A program made the position numbers and the translations under genes. 64,000 nucleotides of DNA, from the NCBI RefSeq assembly GCF_029962835.1, contig NC_080578.1:57281001-57345000 (forward strand), given 5' to 3'. Below, one piece after another: positions 23,640-36,176 of the stretch. The notes under the pieces were generated by a model. That model was not told the DNA's origin, did no database searches, and saw only the letters and a list, made by a program, of their open reading frames with translations. Positions within the stretch are counted from its first letter, which is position 1, and each line of letters starts with the position of its first letter. This DNA is from Magnolia sinica (Eukaryota > Streptophyta > Magnoliopsida > Magnoliales > Magnoliaceae).

Positions 23640-24990
23640 CGCCGCTGACCCCCTTTTCTCCTCTGTTAATGTAATACCGATGTACATGATGATGTGTTCT
23701 GGATGTAAATCTTATTCTGATCAATTAATACACTTTTTTCTCGCATTCAATTGTCTGATTTACATGGTTATGAATTTTTTGCATGTTTATCAATAGAACT
23801 CGAGCAATGCTTTGTCTATTGGCTAATTTAGGGATAGTAGATCTTGAGATGCTCAGCATTCTAGGGGTGAGGCGGTCGTTAGTCGGTTAAGTCTTCCAGT
23901 CGATATGTGTCGGGTCAGATGGTGTTTGCAATCGCGTAAGGTTCTTCCCAATTGGGCCCCAGCATACCTGCACCGATCTCTTTAGTGTTCTGAAATGTCC
24001 TTTGAAGGACCAAGTCCCCAACTAGGAATCTTCTTACTTTAACTCGGACATTGTAAAATTGCAACACTTGCTGTTGACGGGTGATAGTCCGGAGCCGAGC
24101 TTGTTCCCTTCATTCTTCTAAGAGATCGAGGCTGAGCGCCAGGAGTTCTTCGTTGTCTTGTTCATCGAGAGAGCTTACTCAGGTGGTCGACAGTCTGATC
24201 TCAACCGAAGTGATGACTTTTGACCCATATGCCAAGGAGAAGGGGGTCTCCCCTGTTGCGGTCCAGGCTGTAGTTCGGTAGGCCCATAGAACTTTTGGAG
24301 GTTCCTCGGCCTAAGCTCCCTTGGCTCGGTCAAGCTTAGTTCGGAGATGCTGTTTGATGATCTTATTGACGGCTTCAACCTGGCCGTTTGCTTAAGGATG
24401 GCGCAGAGACGAATATATGTTTCTGATTTCGAGGTTCTCACGCATCTCTTGGTACTGTTTATTGTTAAACTGTTTCCCATTGTTGGAGATGATGGTCCGA
24501 GGCACATCAAATCGACAGATAATGTTTTTTCAAAAAAAGTTGGTGATTTTTTACTTGGTTATCTTGGCCAATGGTTCAGCTTCCGCCCACTTGGTGAAGT
24601 AGTCTACGGCAATAATGACAAACTTCGTCTGACCCTTTCCCACAGGAAAAAGTCTGATGATGTCGATCCCTCACTCAGCAAAAGGCCACAAGCCGGCCAT
24701 AGGGGTGAGCTCTTCTGGTGGTTGCCGAGGGATGGTCGAGAACCTTTGGCATTTGTCACAACTTTGGATGAGCTTCTGTGTATCATTTTGGATGGTTGGC
24801 CAGTAATATCCTTGCCGTATCACCTTATGAGCCAAGGATTGTCCTCTAGAGTGATTTTCGCAGATACCTTCATGTCCCTTAGGACATAGTCGGCCTCATC
24901 CGGTCGCAAGCACCTCAACAGAGGCACGTGGTATTCTTTCTTGTATAGTATCCCATTGAGCAAGGTGTAACGGGCAGATCAGATCTTCAG
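23640..24990 (-). pseudogene. Tat integrase, second catalytic Asp changed to Asn
   Basis: Minus-strand reading gives GYYWPTIQND, the CDKCQRF zinc half-site, AVDYFTKWAEAEPL (first Asp), IISNNGKQF, NGQVEAVNKIIKQHL (Glu), WAYRTTAWTATGETPF, and a C-terminal domain ending with GPNWEEPY. In IISNNGKQF the family has Asp where Asn now stands (codon at 24,482-24,484). Several TAG/TGA codons interrupt the frame. Plus-strand frames here are shadows. Confidence 0.75.
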
Positions 24991-25690
24991 TCGTCGGGCT
25001 TCGGCTTGGTCTTTCGGTAGCTCGTCTACTTCAAGGTAAAGAATGATAGGATCAACCTAGGAGGGTCCCGAATTAATCGGGAGTACGGTTGCAACCTCGG
25101 TCTCATCGATGCTCGACTTGGCGACGTACTCGATCGGGATGGACATGGGGATCTCATCTTCATCAGCTGTAGCGAGCTTAGCCAGTAAGTCAGCCTGGGC
25201 ATTCTCTGCTCGCAGGATCTGGATGACGGCACAGTATTGAAAACCGCTGATAAGTTCCTTTTCTTGCTGGAGGTAAGCCTTCAACCGCTCTTTCCTGGTC
25301 TAGTAGACATCGGCTATTTGATTGACGACCAACTGTGAGTCGATGTATACGTCGAGGTGAGTGACCCCCAAGCTGGCCTCTAAACGGAGTCCGAGGAGCA
25401 GTGCTTCATATTCTGCTGTGTTGTTGGAAGCTTAAAATCTGAGTCTCAAGGCATACTGCATGTATGTATGATCAGGAGTTTCTAGGATGACCCTTGCCCC
25501 GCTTGCCTTGGAGTTAAATGAACTGTCGACATAAAGTCGCCAATGGGGTGTGGCGGGTAGGGTAGCGGAATCAGACTGTTCTAAATTCAGAGCATCTGTC
25601 GAGCTTTTAGGTGGATTGACCCGGTGAGGGTCGGCCACGATTGGCTCAGACTGCTGTGTGACTTCAACGATAAAGTCGGCTACTGCTTAG
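24991..25690 (-). pseudogene. second (archaeal-type) RNase H of the Tat element
   Basis: WRLYVDSSFNSKASGARVILE at about 25,490-25,550 carries the first Asp. The later ILRAENAQADLLAKLA segment (near 25,180) is the C-terminal part. A second RNase H placed after the usual one is the hallmark of the Tat lineage. A stop separates the two halves near 25,434. Confidence 0.75.
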
Positions 25691-27165
25691 CCTCTGATTA
25701 CGAATCAAGGCTTGTACTGAATGTCAAATTCGCTTAGCTCGATCGCCCATTTAGTGAGGCTTGTAGATGCTTCTGGTTTCTGAAGTATCTACCGTGACGG
25801 TTGATTGGTCAAAACAACAATCGAATGGGCTTAGAAGTATGACTGCAAGCGTCGAGAAGAGATAACCAGCGCTAGGGCCACTTTTTCCAAGGTTGGATAT
25901 CTTGTTTCTACTGGGACCAGTGCTTTACTGACGTAGTAAACTAGAAATTGCTTCCCCTCATATTCACAAATCAGAGCTGAGCTTATAGCTATGTCGGATA
26001 CTACTAAGTAGAGCAGTAGTGTTTTGCCCAACTCAGGCTTGGAGAGCAACGGTGGTGATCCCAAGTATTGTTTCAACTACTAGAAGGCTATCTCACATTC
26101 TTCTGTCCAGTTCACCATTTGCCGACCCTTCAATTGTTTGAAGAAGGGAAGACACTTATCTGTGGCTCAGGACACAAAGCGATTAAGCACAACAACTCTT
26201 CCGGTCAATCGTTGAATATATTTGATCATCTTTGGCGAGTCCATGTCGAGAAGAGCCTGGATCTTTTCTGGATTTGCCTCGATTCCTCGCTGTCTGAGCA
26301 AAAATCTGAGAAACTTACCTGAGCCCACGTTGAACGCGCACTTGCTCAGGTTTAGCTTCATCTGGTATTTCTAGAGGATGAGGAACATATTTCGAGGCCA
26401 GCAATGTGCTCGGTTGCTTTGATACTTTTGATGAGCATGTTGTTAATGTACACTTCCATCGTCCCCCCTATTTGTTGGGCGAACATTTTATTGACCAACC
26501 TTTGGTAGGTCGCTCCTGCATTCTTTAAACCAAATTACATCACTCGGTAACAATAAAGACCTTTGTCGGTGACAAAGGTGGTTTTCGATTTATCAGAGGG
26601 GTGCATTACAATTTGGTTATATCCTGAGTAGGCATCCATAAAACTAAGTAATTCGTGCCCCGCAGTACTGTCGACTAACTGGTCGATCCTAGGGAGAGGA
26701 AAACTGTCCTTCGGGCAGGCTCTGCTTAGGTCAGTGTAATCTACACAAACCCGTCACTTCCCATTGGCCTTCTTGACGAGTACGATGTTAGCTATCTAGT
26801 CGGGGTGTACACTTCTTCGACAAATTTGGCCTTGAAGATTGCCGACCTCTTCTTTGATAACGGCATAACTCTCAGGACCAAGGGCACGCCGCATCTGTTA
26901 GATCGGTTTGTAGATCGAATCGATGTTGAGGCGATGAGTAATGATCGAAGGGTCGATCCCGGGCATGTCTTCATTTGACCATGCGAAGACATCGGCGTAT
27001 TGGCACAGTAAGGCCACCAACTTCTCTTTCAGCGGAGGAGTCAGGGACAAACCAACTCGAACGGTTCTGGAGAGGTCAGACTCATCCAGACGGACTTGGA
27101 GAAGGTCTTTCACCAGTTGGCCTCGTTCGGGAGCTTCATCATGCGGGTCCAGGGACTTAATCATT
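25691..27165 (-). pseudogene. Tat reverse transcriptase and first RNase H, catalytic YVDD changed to YINN
   Basis: RT N-terminal parts read GMSSFDH-opposite frame SNEDMPGIDPSIITHRLN (about 26,940-27,000). The palm continues through 26,560-26,900. The catalytic box reads VYINNMLIKS at 26,430-26,453, where Tat elements have YVDDM. Both aspartate codons are now AAC (26,439-26,444). The thumb (LNLSKCAFNVGSGKFL) and RNase H (ISSALICEYEGKQFLVYYVSKAL, YPTLEKVALALV) follow. The usual RNase H Glu is present. With both RT aspartates gone this copy cannot polymerise DNA, apart from its frameshifts. Confidence 0.8.
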
Positions 27166-27850
27166 GCTACTTCGGATAAAGCTTTTAATGCGGTGGCATA
27201 ACAATGCTAGGCATCGTGTTGATCTCCCTTGATGACTCTGACTCCTGACTTGGTCAGAAACTTCATGGAAAGGTGGTATGTCGAAACTACAGCTCGGAGA
27301 AGACAAAGCAAAGGACGGCCGAGAATATCATTATAGACCGAAGATTAGTCGACTATCAGGAAGTCGACCATAGTTGTTGCCTGGTTCGGTGCATCCCCAG
27401 CAGTGAGCAGGAGCTGAATGGTTCCCTCGGGCAGGACTTGTCCTCTCGAGAATTTAATCAAAGGAGTTTAGATGGGCTACAATGTGGACCGTTCGATGCT
27501 CATCTTATCAAATGCCTAGGTGAATAGCACGTCGGCAGATGACCCTGTGTCAATAAGGACTCTGAAGAGTTTGCGATTAGCAATAGTGACGGCGACGACC
27601 AAAGCATCGTCATGTGGATGATGGATGTCACAGGCGTCTGCCTCAGTAAAGGTCATGCTATACTTTTTTAGTTCCTTTCCTTCAAGGGCCGAGCCAGGAC
27701 CATGATCTCAGACTTAGGCCAAATCATGTTTCTCACATGGGTTTTCTGAGTGTTGTTTGAGTCACCTCTGCCCTTTTGACCATCGACAATGGTTTGAATT
27801 TCTTCTATCGGTCAGTTTTCACTCAAGTGTTCTTTTGGTGTAGCGGTCCT
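27166..27850 (-). pseudogene. Tat aspartic protease region
   Basis: Minus-strand reading shows LIDTGSSADVLFT near 27,525-27,560, an intact DTGS active site. A TAG directly follows LFT, then AFDKMSIERS. The surrounding region has the flap and the acidic linker to RT. No single frame spans it. Confidence 0.65.
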
Positions 27851-29372
27851 GTTGGCTCCTTAGTCTACGTGTTCATCAAGATGGCCTTTATGAATGAGCC
27901 TTTCAATTTCTTGCTTTAAAGTGTAGCAGTCACTCGTGTTGTGTCCATGATCGCAATGGAAGTGGCAATATTTGTTTTTGTTACATTGGTCAGGATTGCC
28001 TCGCAGCTTATTCGGCCAGTTAACGAATCGTTCACCTTTTATCTCCATCAGGACTTGTTCCTAGGGCTTATTGAGAGGGGTGTACTTGGAGAACTTGCTG
28101 TCGGGTCATTTGTTCGACCTTTGTTCGTCTTAAGGCCGATCTTCCTTGCGCTTATTACCAGCGTTGGCTGAGTCGGCATCCTTCTTCATCGACCCCTTGG
28201 CCGAGGAGGTTCTATTCTGAGTCGCTTCTCTTAAGATTCTAGTTTCCTCGGCATTGGAGTACTTCTGTGATCAAGCCATGAACTTGGCCAAAGTGGATGG
28301 AGGATTTTTATCCAGGGAAGAGAGAAATGGCTTGTCTCTCACCCCTTGCATGATGGAATTCAGGGCCATTTCATCTGAGTGTTTTTGAACTTGTAGTGAC
28401 TCGAGGTCGAAAAGTTGAATGTAGTCTTTGAGGAGTTCTTCGTCCTTCTGAGCTACACTGAGATGGGCCAAAGCTTTGAGCCTTTTCTTACCCCCTATAA
28501 AGTTCACGACGAAGACCTAGCTAAGCTCATCGAACGAGCTAATGGACCTTGGCTTTAATTGTTTGAACCAGAGTCAGGCAGCATCGATCAAGGTGAGCGA
28601 GAAGGCGTGAGACATTACCTCATCCGAGGCGTCATGTAACTCCATATAAGTCCGGAAGGACTCTATATGTTCAGTAGGGTCGACTTTCCTGTTGTATGAT
28701 GCAATTTGAGGCAAGCGAAACCAATTAGGGAGCTGAGCGTGCATTATATCAACCATGAATGGTGATTCCTTCTCTTCCAGCCTGAATGCATTGTTCGTCC
28801 GATTATGCTTCGTGTCCGTAATTTCCTTCTTCAGTGCTAGGAACGCGGCCTTCCAAGGTGCTTCACTATCCGCCGTTCCTTCAGTTGGGGATCGGTTGCG
28901 TCTCCTTCGGTTTATCTCGTGCCAAAGGTTGGAAGTGGGCAATGGAGTTGTTTCCGAGACGTGAGTCGACACGGGCTCAGAAGGCCCTTAATGCTGGCTT
29001 GGCTAGGGAGCGACCCGAGGGGGCAAACAGTTGAGGATTGGCGAACTATCGGACGTAGCTTGACCACTCTTCCCCCGGGTTGGGCTACTGCATTTGTGGA
29101 GGCTGCATCCGTTCTAGCATTTGCTTCGTGTAATTCATGTCGGCCCTCATATCTTCGACTTCTCTTTCCAGTGAATCACGTCGTCTGCTCCCTCTGGTGT
29201 CTCGCTGCCCATACTTGGATGGACTAGAGGTGGCTCTGCGAGCTAGAGAGCCTTGGCAGCTCTCTTGTCATTCTAGCCGATCCACGGTTTGTGGGCTGTG
29301 CTCTACCGGTGGCAAGGTTGCGATTGGAACTACCTCTAGAGGGGTTTGGGCTTTTTTCTTTCCTCTTGTCAT
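27851..29372 (-). pseudogene. Tat Gag region
   Basis: A possible ATG at 29,372 (MTRGKKKAQTPLE) lies about 70 nt after the primer site. The gag core can be read at 28,574-28,972 (MELHDASDEVMSHAFSLTL) and 28,271-28,507 (LLKDYIQLFDLES). A CHFHCDHGHNTSDC zinc-knuckle variant lies near 27,930. The CxxHxxHGHxTxDC form is normal for Tat Gag. Stops and frameshifts separate the parts. Confidence 0.7.
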
Positions 29373-29420
29373 GGCAAGTTGTAGGCTTTGATAGAGCGGA
29401 ACACGACTTGGAATGTCGCA

Positions 29421-29440
29421 TCCCACAGACGACGCTAAAC
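29421..29440 (-). other. primer binding site region of the Tat element
   Basis: Minus strand next to the LTR end reads TTTAGCGTCGTCTGTGGG. This is a decayed form of the GCGCCGTCTGTGGG site usual for the lineage. Confidence 0.6.
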
Positions 29441-30260
29441 TATTGATGTCAGTATTGGCTCACTCCCCCTTTCTGCACTTAAGTACCTGATGCCTGCACA
29501 GGAAGAAGACAAAAGAGACCTTGGCTAGTTCAGAGGACCCTCTGATGCCTAAGTCAGGCCTGAAATCTGGGTCTAACAGTTTAGATTTAGGGGTGAGGAA
29601 TGAATCTATTTTTCATACTTTTTACCATGAGTAGATCCTCTTATTTATAAAGGTAACGTAATCCCGTGGCCTGTAAACCTTTCCCTTAAGGGATTGATCA
29701 ATATCTTCAAGGATTTTAAGATCTTTGACCCTCTAGATTTTCAGGATCGGATTTATCCTCCTAAGATCTCGGAAAGAGATTTAGCTACCTTCTTGACTCG
29801 GCTCTAATTTCATAAGAGGTACTAATAGTTGAGATTTGGTTGACCGAGGCTCAGCCGACCGTTCACTGATCTTGAATATTGGTATATTTGGATGGTTTAC
29901 GCTGGGCATCTGACTGATGGTTGACCCATGGCCGACCTAAAGATAGCTCGAGTTGACGCAGGGCTAGGGCTTGGTTTGCAGTCGATTGATGTGCAAAGTC
30001 GGCTTGACGTCACCTTTGAAAGACCTCTTGAGTGTCCGTAAAGGTGTATTGGCCTTCGTGGAGGTCTCGCCCTTTGGCTCGGGACATGTAGGCTCTGGGC
30101 AGGCTTGGCACCTGGTAAGCCCGGGCGATGTCTCTCCTTTCGGCGCTCTAGACACGTGGGCATCGGTCAAGCTCGGCGCCTGAGGAGTCCGAGTCATGTC
30201 AGTATAATTGGTTTACTCCATAAGCCAACTCATCTGACTTGTCATATTTTTCTCCCAACA
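29441..30260 (-). repeat. 5' LTR of the Tat element
   Basis: Partner of 16,538-17,356. It ends in CCAACA (TGTTGG on the minus strand) at 30,260 and is followed by ACCTA, the presumed target duplication. Confidence 0.9.
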
Positions 30261-30750
30261 ACCTACCTACCCCACACGTACTCTAGGCATCTCTCGACTA
30301 CTTGGTTTACCTGTCCGGGTCACTTTCTCTAGTGTGGCCAAATTAATTAACTTGCATGAAATCTATCCCATCCATCAGGTTCACCACCCATTTGTTGGCG
30401 TCGATCCTAAAAATCAGGCTGATTAAACACACAGGTGGGCCACGCCAAAATATTATATAGGAAACTCTAAATTCCTATAGAATGGCCCACCTCAATTTTG
30501 AACAATGTGATTTTTGGCTAATTATTTCCTCCGACGAGGCACATTGGATGAATGGATACAATATATAAACATCATCAACAAGGAGGCCCTGTATAAAACT
30601 AACGGTTGAGCTTGTCCATCCTAATTGTTTCCTATGATATGTGGATTGAGTTTGAGCCCGGTTTAGATGTATTATGTATTAAAAAAAATAATTACACTAA
30701 GGCCTTTTTTATATGCCAATTAAAAATGATTCCATCTCATTTTAATTAAC

Positions 30751-30846
30751 AATTTTATATATGAGAAATTATACTTCATATAAATAAACTTTATCACCAA
30801 TTTTATATATGAGAAATTATACTTCATATAAATAAACTTTATTAAG
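30751..30846. repeat. 48-bp tandem duplication
   Basis: Two almost identical copies of an AT-rich unit starting AATTTTATATATGAGAAATT. Confidence 0.9.
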
Positions 30847-31029
30847 CTTGATAAGGGCAAGTCACTTAATGCCCATGCCACCATATATACCAATCCTGAC
30901 AGCCATGTGAAATATCCAAGCCATTCATTAATTGGACCATCTACACCGTGCAAATGTTATCGATCTAAGATACATTTGGTAGGTGTTTACATTCCGTCTA
31001 ATACAGTAAAATCAAACTACTTAACACCC

Positions 31030-31171
31030 TGATCCATAGCTCAAGTGGTAGACTGAGTGAAAGATACCTCGTTTCAACACTAAGATCTTGGTATCGAACC
31101 CCAGTGGGGGTGGCTAACAGTGAAGTGTGAATTGACAGTGGGGTGTACTAACAAGCTAAAAAAAAAAAAAA
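31030..31171 (+). mobile_element. tRNA-derived SINE (Au-like)
   Basis: TAGCTCAAGTGGTAG (31,037-31,050) fits the Pol III A box and GGTATCGAACCCC (31,090-31,102) fits the B box, at tRNA-like spacing. The body continues with CAGTGGGGTGTACTAACAAGC and ends in a 14-base A run. This layout resembles plant Au SINEs. It is not a functional tRNA. Confidence 0.8.
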
Positions 31172-31706
31172 CTCAAAGTACTTAAAAGAAAGCAAATGGT
31201 AAATTTACCTCGATGGAAATCTTTATCACTTTTAAAACACTAAATTTGGCGAAAAGTAAAATTATCCATTAAAACGCAAAACAACCTGCTCTACACTATT
31301 CCTGTCCGATCCTGCTATAATAAACCAATCTTGAGGACAAATGTGTAATTTTATAAGAGTTACATGGTGTATTCGAGATTTGTGAAAATACCTAAAGAGA
31401 ATTTATGTGGTGATACAGTTGACATATATCGACTGATGCCATGTTTATTCACAAAACAAGGCTGGCCGAGTGGAACGTGGTCGAGACAATAAGGAAGCCT
31501 GAAGCAGTTATTGGGACATGTGGCAATTTTAGAACGAAGTCTCTGGAAGGTCATGTAGTGTTGAAACGGTTACAGTAACCATCAGAATATAAAAAGCCTC
31601 ACATTATCGATTTAAAGGTATAAATAATAAGGGAATTCAATAGAAGAGGGTATCATACCAACCAAATCCAACCAAATCTAATTTTTAATTACTTTATGCT
31701 CCTTAG

Positions 31707-31776
31707 CATTATCAATCATTTACATTCCTTAGTGTAGTGAACATTATCAGTCGTTTACATTCCTTACAGTAGTCGG
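31707..31776. repeat. 35-bp tandem duplication
   Basis: Two diverged copies beginning CATTATCA(A/G)TC with TTTACATTCCTTA inside. Confidence 0.7.
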
Positions 31777-33176
31777 TAGCAGTAATCAAGTAGTTGTTAG
31801 ATTTAGTTGTAATTTGGGTCTACACTCATACGATTGATTTAGTTCGAATATTAAGTGAGTTCTCCATTCAAAAAGGTAGTCTACAGTGGTTCTCTGTAGC
31901 TGATTATAAGAAATTCCTTTTTCTTTGTTATCTGTACTGAAAAGTTCTTTCATATAGAAGGTAAAGGTGCAACCCATCATTAGAGGATGAGCCCCACCCT
32001 ATGATAATCAGCTGATTCTGACATATCTTCCTATATTGGCACTTTGGGTTGGTAGTTGTTCGAATTGAATTGAACCGTACATTCAATTATGAAACACCCG
32101 CACAAACCACGTGACATAATTATAAACAGAGATGCAACATCTTTTGGCGTAGGTCCCTTTCTTACTAGTGTAACATTGCGAATTAATCAATTGGAAATAT
32201 AAATAGGAGCAATCAAATTGCTGGGGCTGAACTCTTAACTCCAATCTCACCACCTCCGATTGAGGATGTGCAAGTTCAAGCGGCTCCCGAATAATTGAAT
32301 TTAAATACTAATCCAACACCCAGTCTCGTCAACCAGGAAGAAGCATCGACCTCTCAAAATATTTCTCTTAAAGAGATAACGGTCCAAGTTCGGGATGTGC
32401 AACTAAGTATTCGACATGTTCAGGAATATAAGGAGGGCTTAGGAAGAGTTGGTACACACTCATGCCAAGCAATTCCATATTCTTCCTGAGAATGTTAACG
32501 AATGGATGGCTAACCAGACCAAGGCCATGTATCGATTGATGGTTGTCATTACTGCAAGAGCACTTACGGTGATGCCATATAATGGCAAGGAAGTTCTATT
32601 GGTAACATAGTTCAACTGTAATTGATACCTCCCTGTAGTGGAATACACCTCTCGTTCCGATCAAAGATGTGCAGAATGCTCCACTACCCTGTCTGGTTTA
32701 GGCGATAAGAGCGGGAGGTTAGGAATTTTATCTTCGAAGCTCATAATTAAGGTATGATGGGGAGGTTAACCTTTGTAGCATTTTTCTAAAAATCCATTGG
32801 TCTATGAGGGATAGAACTAGGTAGGTCTTGATCCACCGCCGATGGTTTAACCACAATGTATGAATTGTGATCAAATCATGCAAATGGTCCAAGAAGTGGC
32901 AGGTCAAGTCTTTAGCCGCAATATTATCCCGGTCTACCATATACCATATCCCGAGTGGATCGACTGACAACACCCATTGCCGTAGAATTATCGATCGGAT
33001 TTTGTATGATTCTTCGGCGATCATGGTCAATCAACCATCAAACACACAGGTTAATTCACTCTGCAATGTGGTGAACTAGCAAATAATAACTATCATAGGT
33101 TACAACTATTCATCATTCATTGACTACAACGACCTTCATATGGTACTCCAACTTACTACTGAATTCAATTCATACC

Positions 33177-33940
33177 TAGAAGGAGATGGAGGAAAAGTTC
33201 CATGCTTAGTTCTTTTTTAAGGACAAGGAGATGACCATGGCCAATCTCGCATGCTTTAGACAGTTATTAGGAAAATCTTACAAGAGTTACATTACCCAGT
33301 TCAACAGAGTAAAAGGCCAGTGTAAAATCATCATGACTGAGGTCAAATTTATGCAACTTGCATAAGCTGGCCTGGAATATAAATTACGAAAGAAATTCAT
33401 TGGAACGGAGTTTGTTGATTTGTACGATCTAATCAGGAAAGTTTCTAGATATGAGGAACTTCTTCAAGAACGAGCCAGAGAAAAGAACTCAACAATCGGG
33501 ACATATTATCATTACCCTAACTACGTGGTTGCGATTGCCAAGGTAGTGAAAAATACCACTCATATGCTCAGCGTTGGTCAAAACATAAATAATTGTACCA
33601 GCTGCACAAAAGGCTTAGAAGATATATACTTTTAATAATACCTAGGCGGATGAAATATTCAAAATACAATTAGCTAGGAAACTTATTAAAGCTCCAACTA
33701 ATCACAAAATACCTATAACCAATGAATTGAAAAAAGGTTGAATACTACAATTGGCAGGGGACGTGTTCTCATTCCATTAACAAGTGTATTGTGTTCAGGA
33801 ACATTGTCTAAGATAACATCGAATAGGGATTATTGAAATTCCCTGAGAAGGGTGAAGAGGTGATGTTGATCGATATTGATCCCTTCCTACCTAATTTGGA
33901 CGTGAACATGGCCACTGTGAATCTATGAAAATTAAGCATG
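33177..33940 (+). pseudogene. Ty3/gypsy Gag remnant
   Basis: Readable segments include KDKEMTMANLACFRQLLG, SYITQFNRVKGQCK, the LEYKLRKKFIGTEFVDLYDL helix and RYEELLQERA. The order and spacing fit a Ty3/gypsy retrotransposon gag domain. Further on (33,720-33,930) a possible degraded zinc-knuckle part with CSHSINKCIVFRN and LLKFPEKGEE can be read with frameshifts. Several stops interrupt it. No pol follows, because the LTR at 34,075 begins. It belongs to a different family from the Athila and Tat copies here. Confidence 0.55.
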
Positions 33941-34688
33941 ACAGTGGGTTAATCTTGGTTTCGGTAGTTACCATGTCGCGTTGCGATGACCGAGGTCTGA
34001 ACGATAACAGTTCTATATAGAAACCTCAAATTCCGCAGAGCGATTGAAAGCAATATAGCGTAGTGGTCAAGATTTGTAACTATGCAGCCGAACTGCAAGA
34101 TGGTTTATTGAACCCAAGGGTTGACAACCCTAACTGTAGGGCTTCAATGTGGTAATAACTTGTTGAGGATGAGGTCAAATCCTCAGGGAATGGGGAACAC
34201 AATTTAGAACTAATCTAACAATATAAGTTTATCTAGGTTTTTAATCTAGCGATTAAGTAAATGTATTTTAAAATAAATAAATAAAAGACTAAGAATCCAG
34301 GAATCCACTTATAGCAATCACAATATCTCATTCATTGATTCAATGTATAACTCAATTGGAATTAAAGTTCTATCATATCCAGTTGGAAGTTAATTCTGTT
34401 AAACCAATCATTAACAACAATAAGATATGATTTCAATTGAATGATTTTCTCATAAAGCACTCAGATCTCAATGGCAAGAAATCAAAGGTATCCAATGTAC
34501 CTGAAGGTGACACTAGATTAATCAATTATATAGATTGAATCATTCTCTAATTAAGCATTGTAATTGCACTTCCAAGCATTTAATGTACCCAAAGTCAACA
34601 ATAGATCAAAGATAAAATAGCATAAAATTTTTAAAGTAAAATCTAAATCTATTTATGTAAGTACTAGTGTCCTAAGCACACATGTAAT

Positions 34689-36176
34689 TGTCAAATTTCG
34701 TAGACAAATTACGAGGTGGATATTCACTACACATCAGTCCTTTACGACACTTCAAGAAGCACGATTTAACATCTCAAGAATACAAGTTCAAAAAGGATTC
34801 AAGTGAAAGATCAAGTGTATGCCAACCATTAGGTAAATTGACCTTAAAAAAGACCAGAGGATAAAGTACTTGATCATGGTTTTAAAAACTTTAAATTATG
34901 AATTTTTTTAATGTAAAATTGAGGATGTTTGACCAACTCAACCTCAGGTTCAACCAGCCAAATTCAACTCATGTCATCCTGACATCAACTTAGGTCAAGT
35001 TTCTAGTAACTTGAATTGTAAAACAGTTGCAAGTTCCATTAGCCCGACCCTGGGTTTGTCCAACTAAACTTAGCTCAGGTCAGCCCGAGGGTCACTCAGG
35101 TCAAGTTTCCAGCAATGCAATATTTTAGATTTCAAGGACATTCGGCTAGCCAAATCCTATATTCGGCTAGTAGAATCTTGCTCGGGCTAGCTAAATTTTT
35201 GCTTGGGCCAGTTGAATTTTTGATAAAATCAAATCCCACAAAATCTGAGAACCATTGGAATAATATCATTGAAATTCAGCTAGCCCAAGCTATTCTTTGG
35301 CTGACTGAAGAACCAAATCATTTGGCTATAAATAGAGGTATTATCTTATTGTTTTAAACACGAAAAAGTGAGATAATTCTTCCTCAAGCAAAGAGAGAAA
35401 CTTTGGTCCTTTCCAAGCTATTTGTGTGGTAATTCTTATTTTGTTTTAGCTTATTCAATTCCCTTTCTCAAATTAGATTTAAATTCAATTAGAGAGTAAG
35501 CAATACTCTACTTGAGATTAAAGAATTGAATCTATAGCTTTTAGGGTTTTATTTTTTGAGAAACTATAGATCCCTAGATCCTTTCTTATTGAGCATATTA
35601 ATTCAACGTCATATAAGAAAGAAGATCGCTACATCGACTTCATCCATATCTTCACATCGACGTTTCATCTTCAAGAAGATAAGTATTAAGTTTATTATTT
35701 CATTTAGGTTTTTTGAGATTGCCTAAAAATCTCATTGGATTGTGTGGTGGTTACCCTGTGAAAATCACTTGAAGTTTTATTGTGGTAAGGCTTTGAAAAT
35801 CATAAGAATTGTTAGAGGTTATTGAGGTGATCCTGTGAAAACCTTGAAACTAGTGGAAAGCCAAAGTTACGTAGAGTAGTAATTTTGGTAGTGGAGTAGG
35901 TGTGTATTAAACATCGAACCATTATAGTTCTTTATGTATTTGTGATGATTGTTTATCTTATTCTCTGTTTTTATTGTTTTGAAAGATTGATTTTAAGGAT
36001 GTTGTGAAATAAGGTTGTCCTACCTAAAGTTTTTATGTGAAGTTTGTCTTACAAATTAATCGTAATTAAGGTTTCAATATATTTTGCAACTGAGAATATA
36101 TTTTTCGTGATTTATTATAAGGAATTGGTTTAGTCATATTCACCCCCCCTCTAGGACATCAGTAACTCATCTTTCA
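34689..36176 (+). mobile_element. SIRE-type copia solo LTR
   Basis: It starts TGTCAAATTTCG and ends CTAGGACATCAGTAACTC...TTTCA, as do the copia LTRs at 39,768 and 45,821. A TATA box (TATAAATAG, 35,327-35,335) and the polypyrimidine end CACCCCCCCTCTAGGAC are conserved. No primer site or gag follows, so it is a solo LTR. Both borders carry AAT(T), but a full 5-bp target duplication is not clear. Confidence 0.8.
35713..35888 (+). other. hairpin series in the transcribed part of the copia solo LTR
   Basis: Successive stem-loops: TGAGAT/ATCTCA, GTGGTT/AATCAC, TTGTGGT/ATCATAA, GAGGT/ACCTT, then a 10-bp stem CCAAAGTTAC/GTAATTTTGG (35,861-35,888). G-T pairs are counted. The last stem is followed by AGTGGAGT. 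It lies about 380-560 bp after the TATA box. Confidence 0.6.

Larger units (their letters stand above)
16538..30260 (-). mobile_element. full-length Tat-lineage Ty3/gypsy retrotransposon, inactive
   Basis: Two similar LTRs of 819 and 820 bp flank a 12-kb interior that reads gag, protease, RT, RNase H, a second RNase H and integrase on the minus strand. Flanks are ACCTG (16,533-16,537) and ACCTA (30,261-30,265), a target duplication with one change. The second RNase H and the antisense ORF between integrase and the 3' LTR are typical of the Tat branch. A 3.4-kb solo LTR is nested in it. Catalytic residues of RT and integrase are lost. Confidence 0.9.
30261..33176. other. gene-poor intergenic DNA
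   Basis: Apart from a 48-bp duplication, a SINE and a 35-bp duplication I see no supported gene. The part from about 32,220 has broken frames that may be the diverged 5' part of the Ty3 gag seen at 33,177. Confidence 0.5.

Noticed and set aside
24347..24889. 180-residue plus-strand frame
   Set aside because: It is antisense to the Tat integrase, whose motifs can be read on the minus strand through the same bases.
31037..31102. Possible tRNA gene
   Set aside because: A and B boxes are present but no full cloverleaf was seen, and an A tail follows. A SINE is the better reading.
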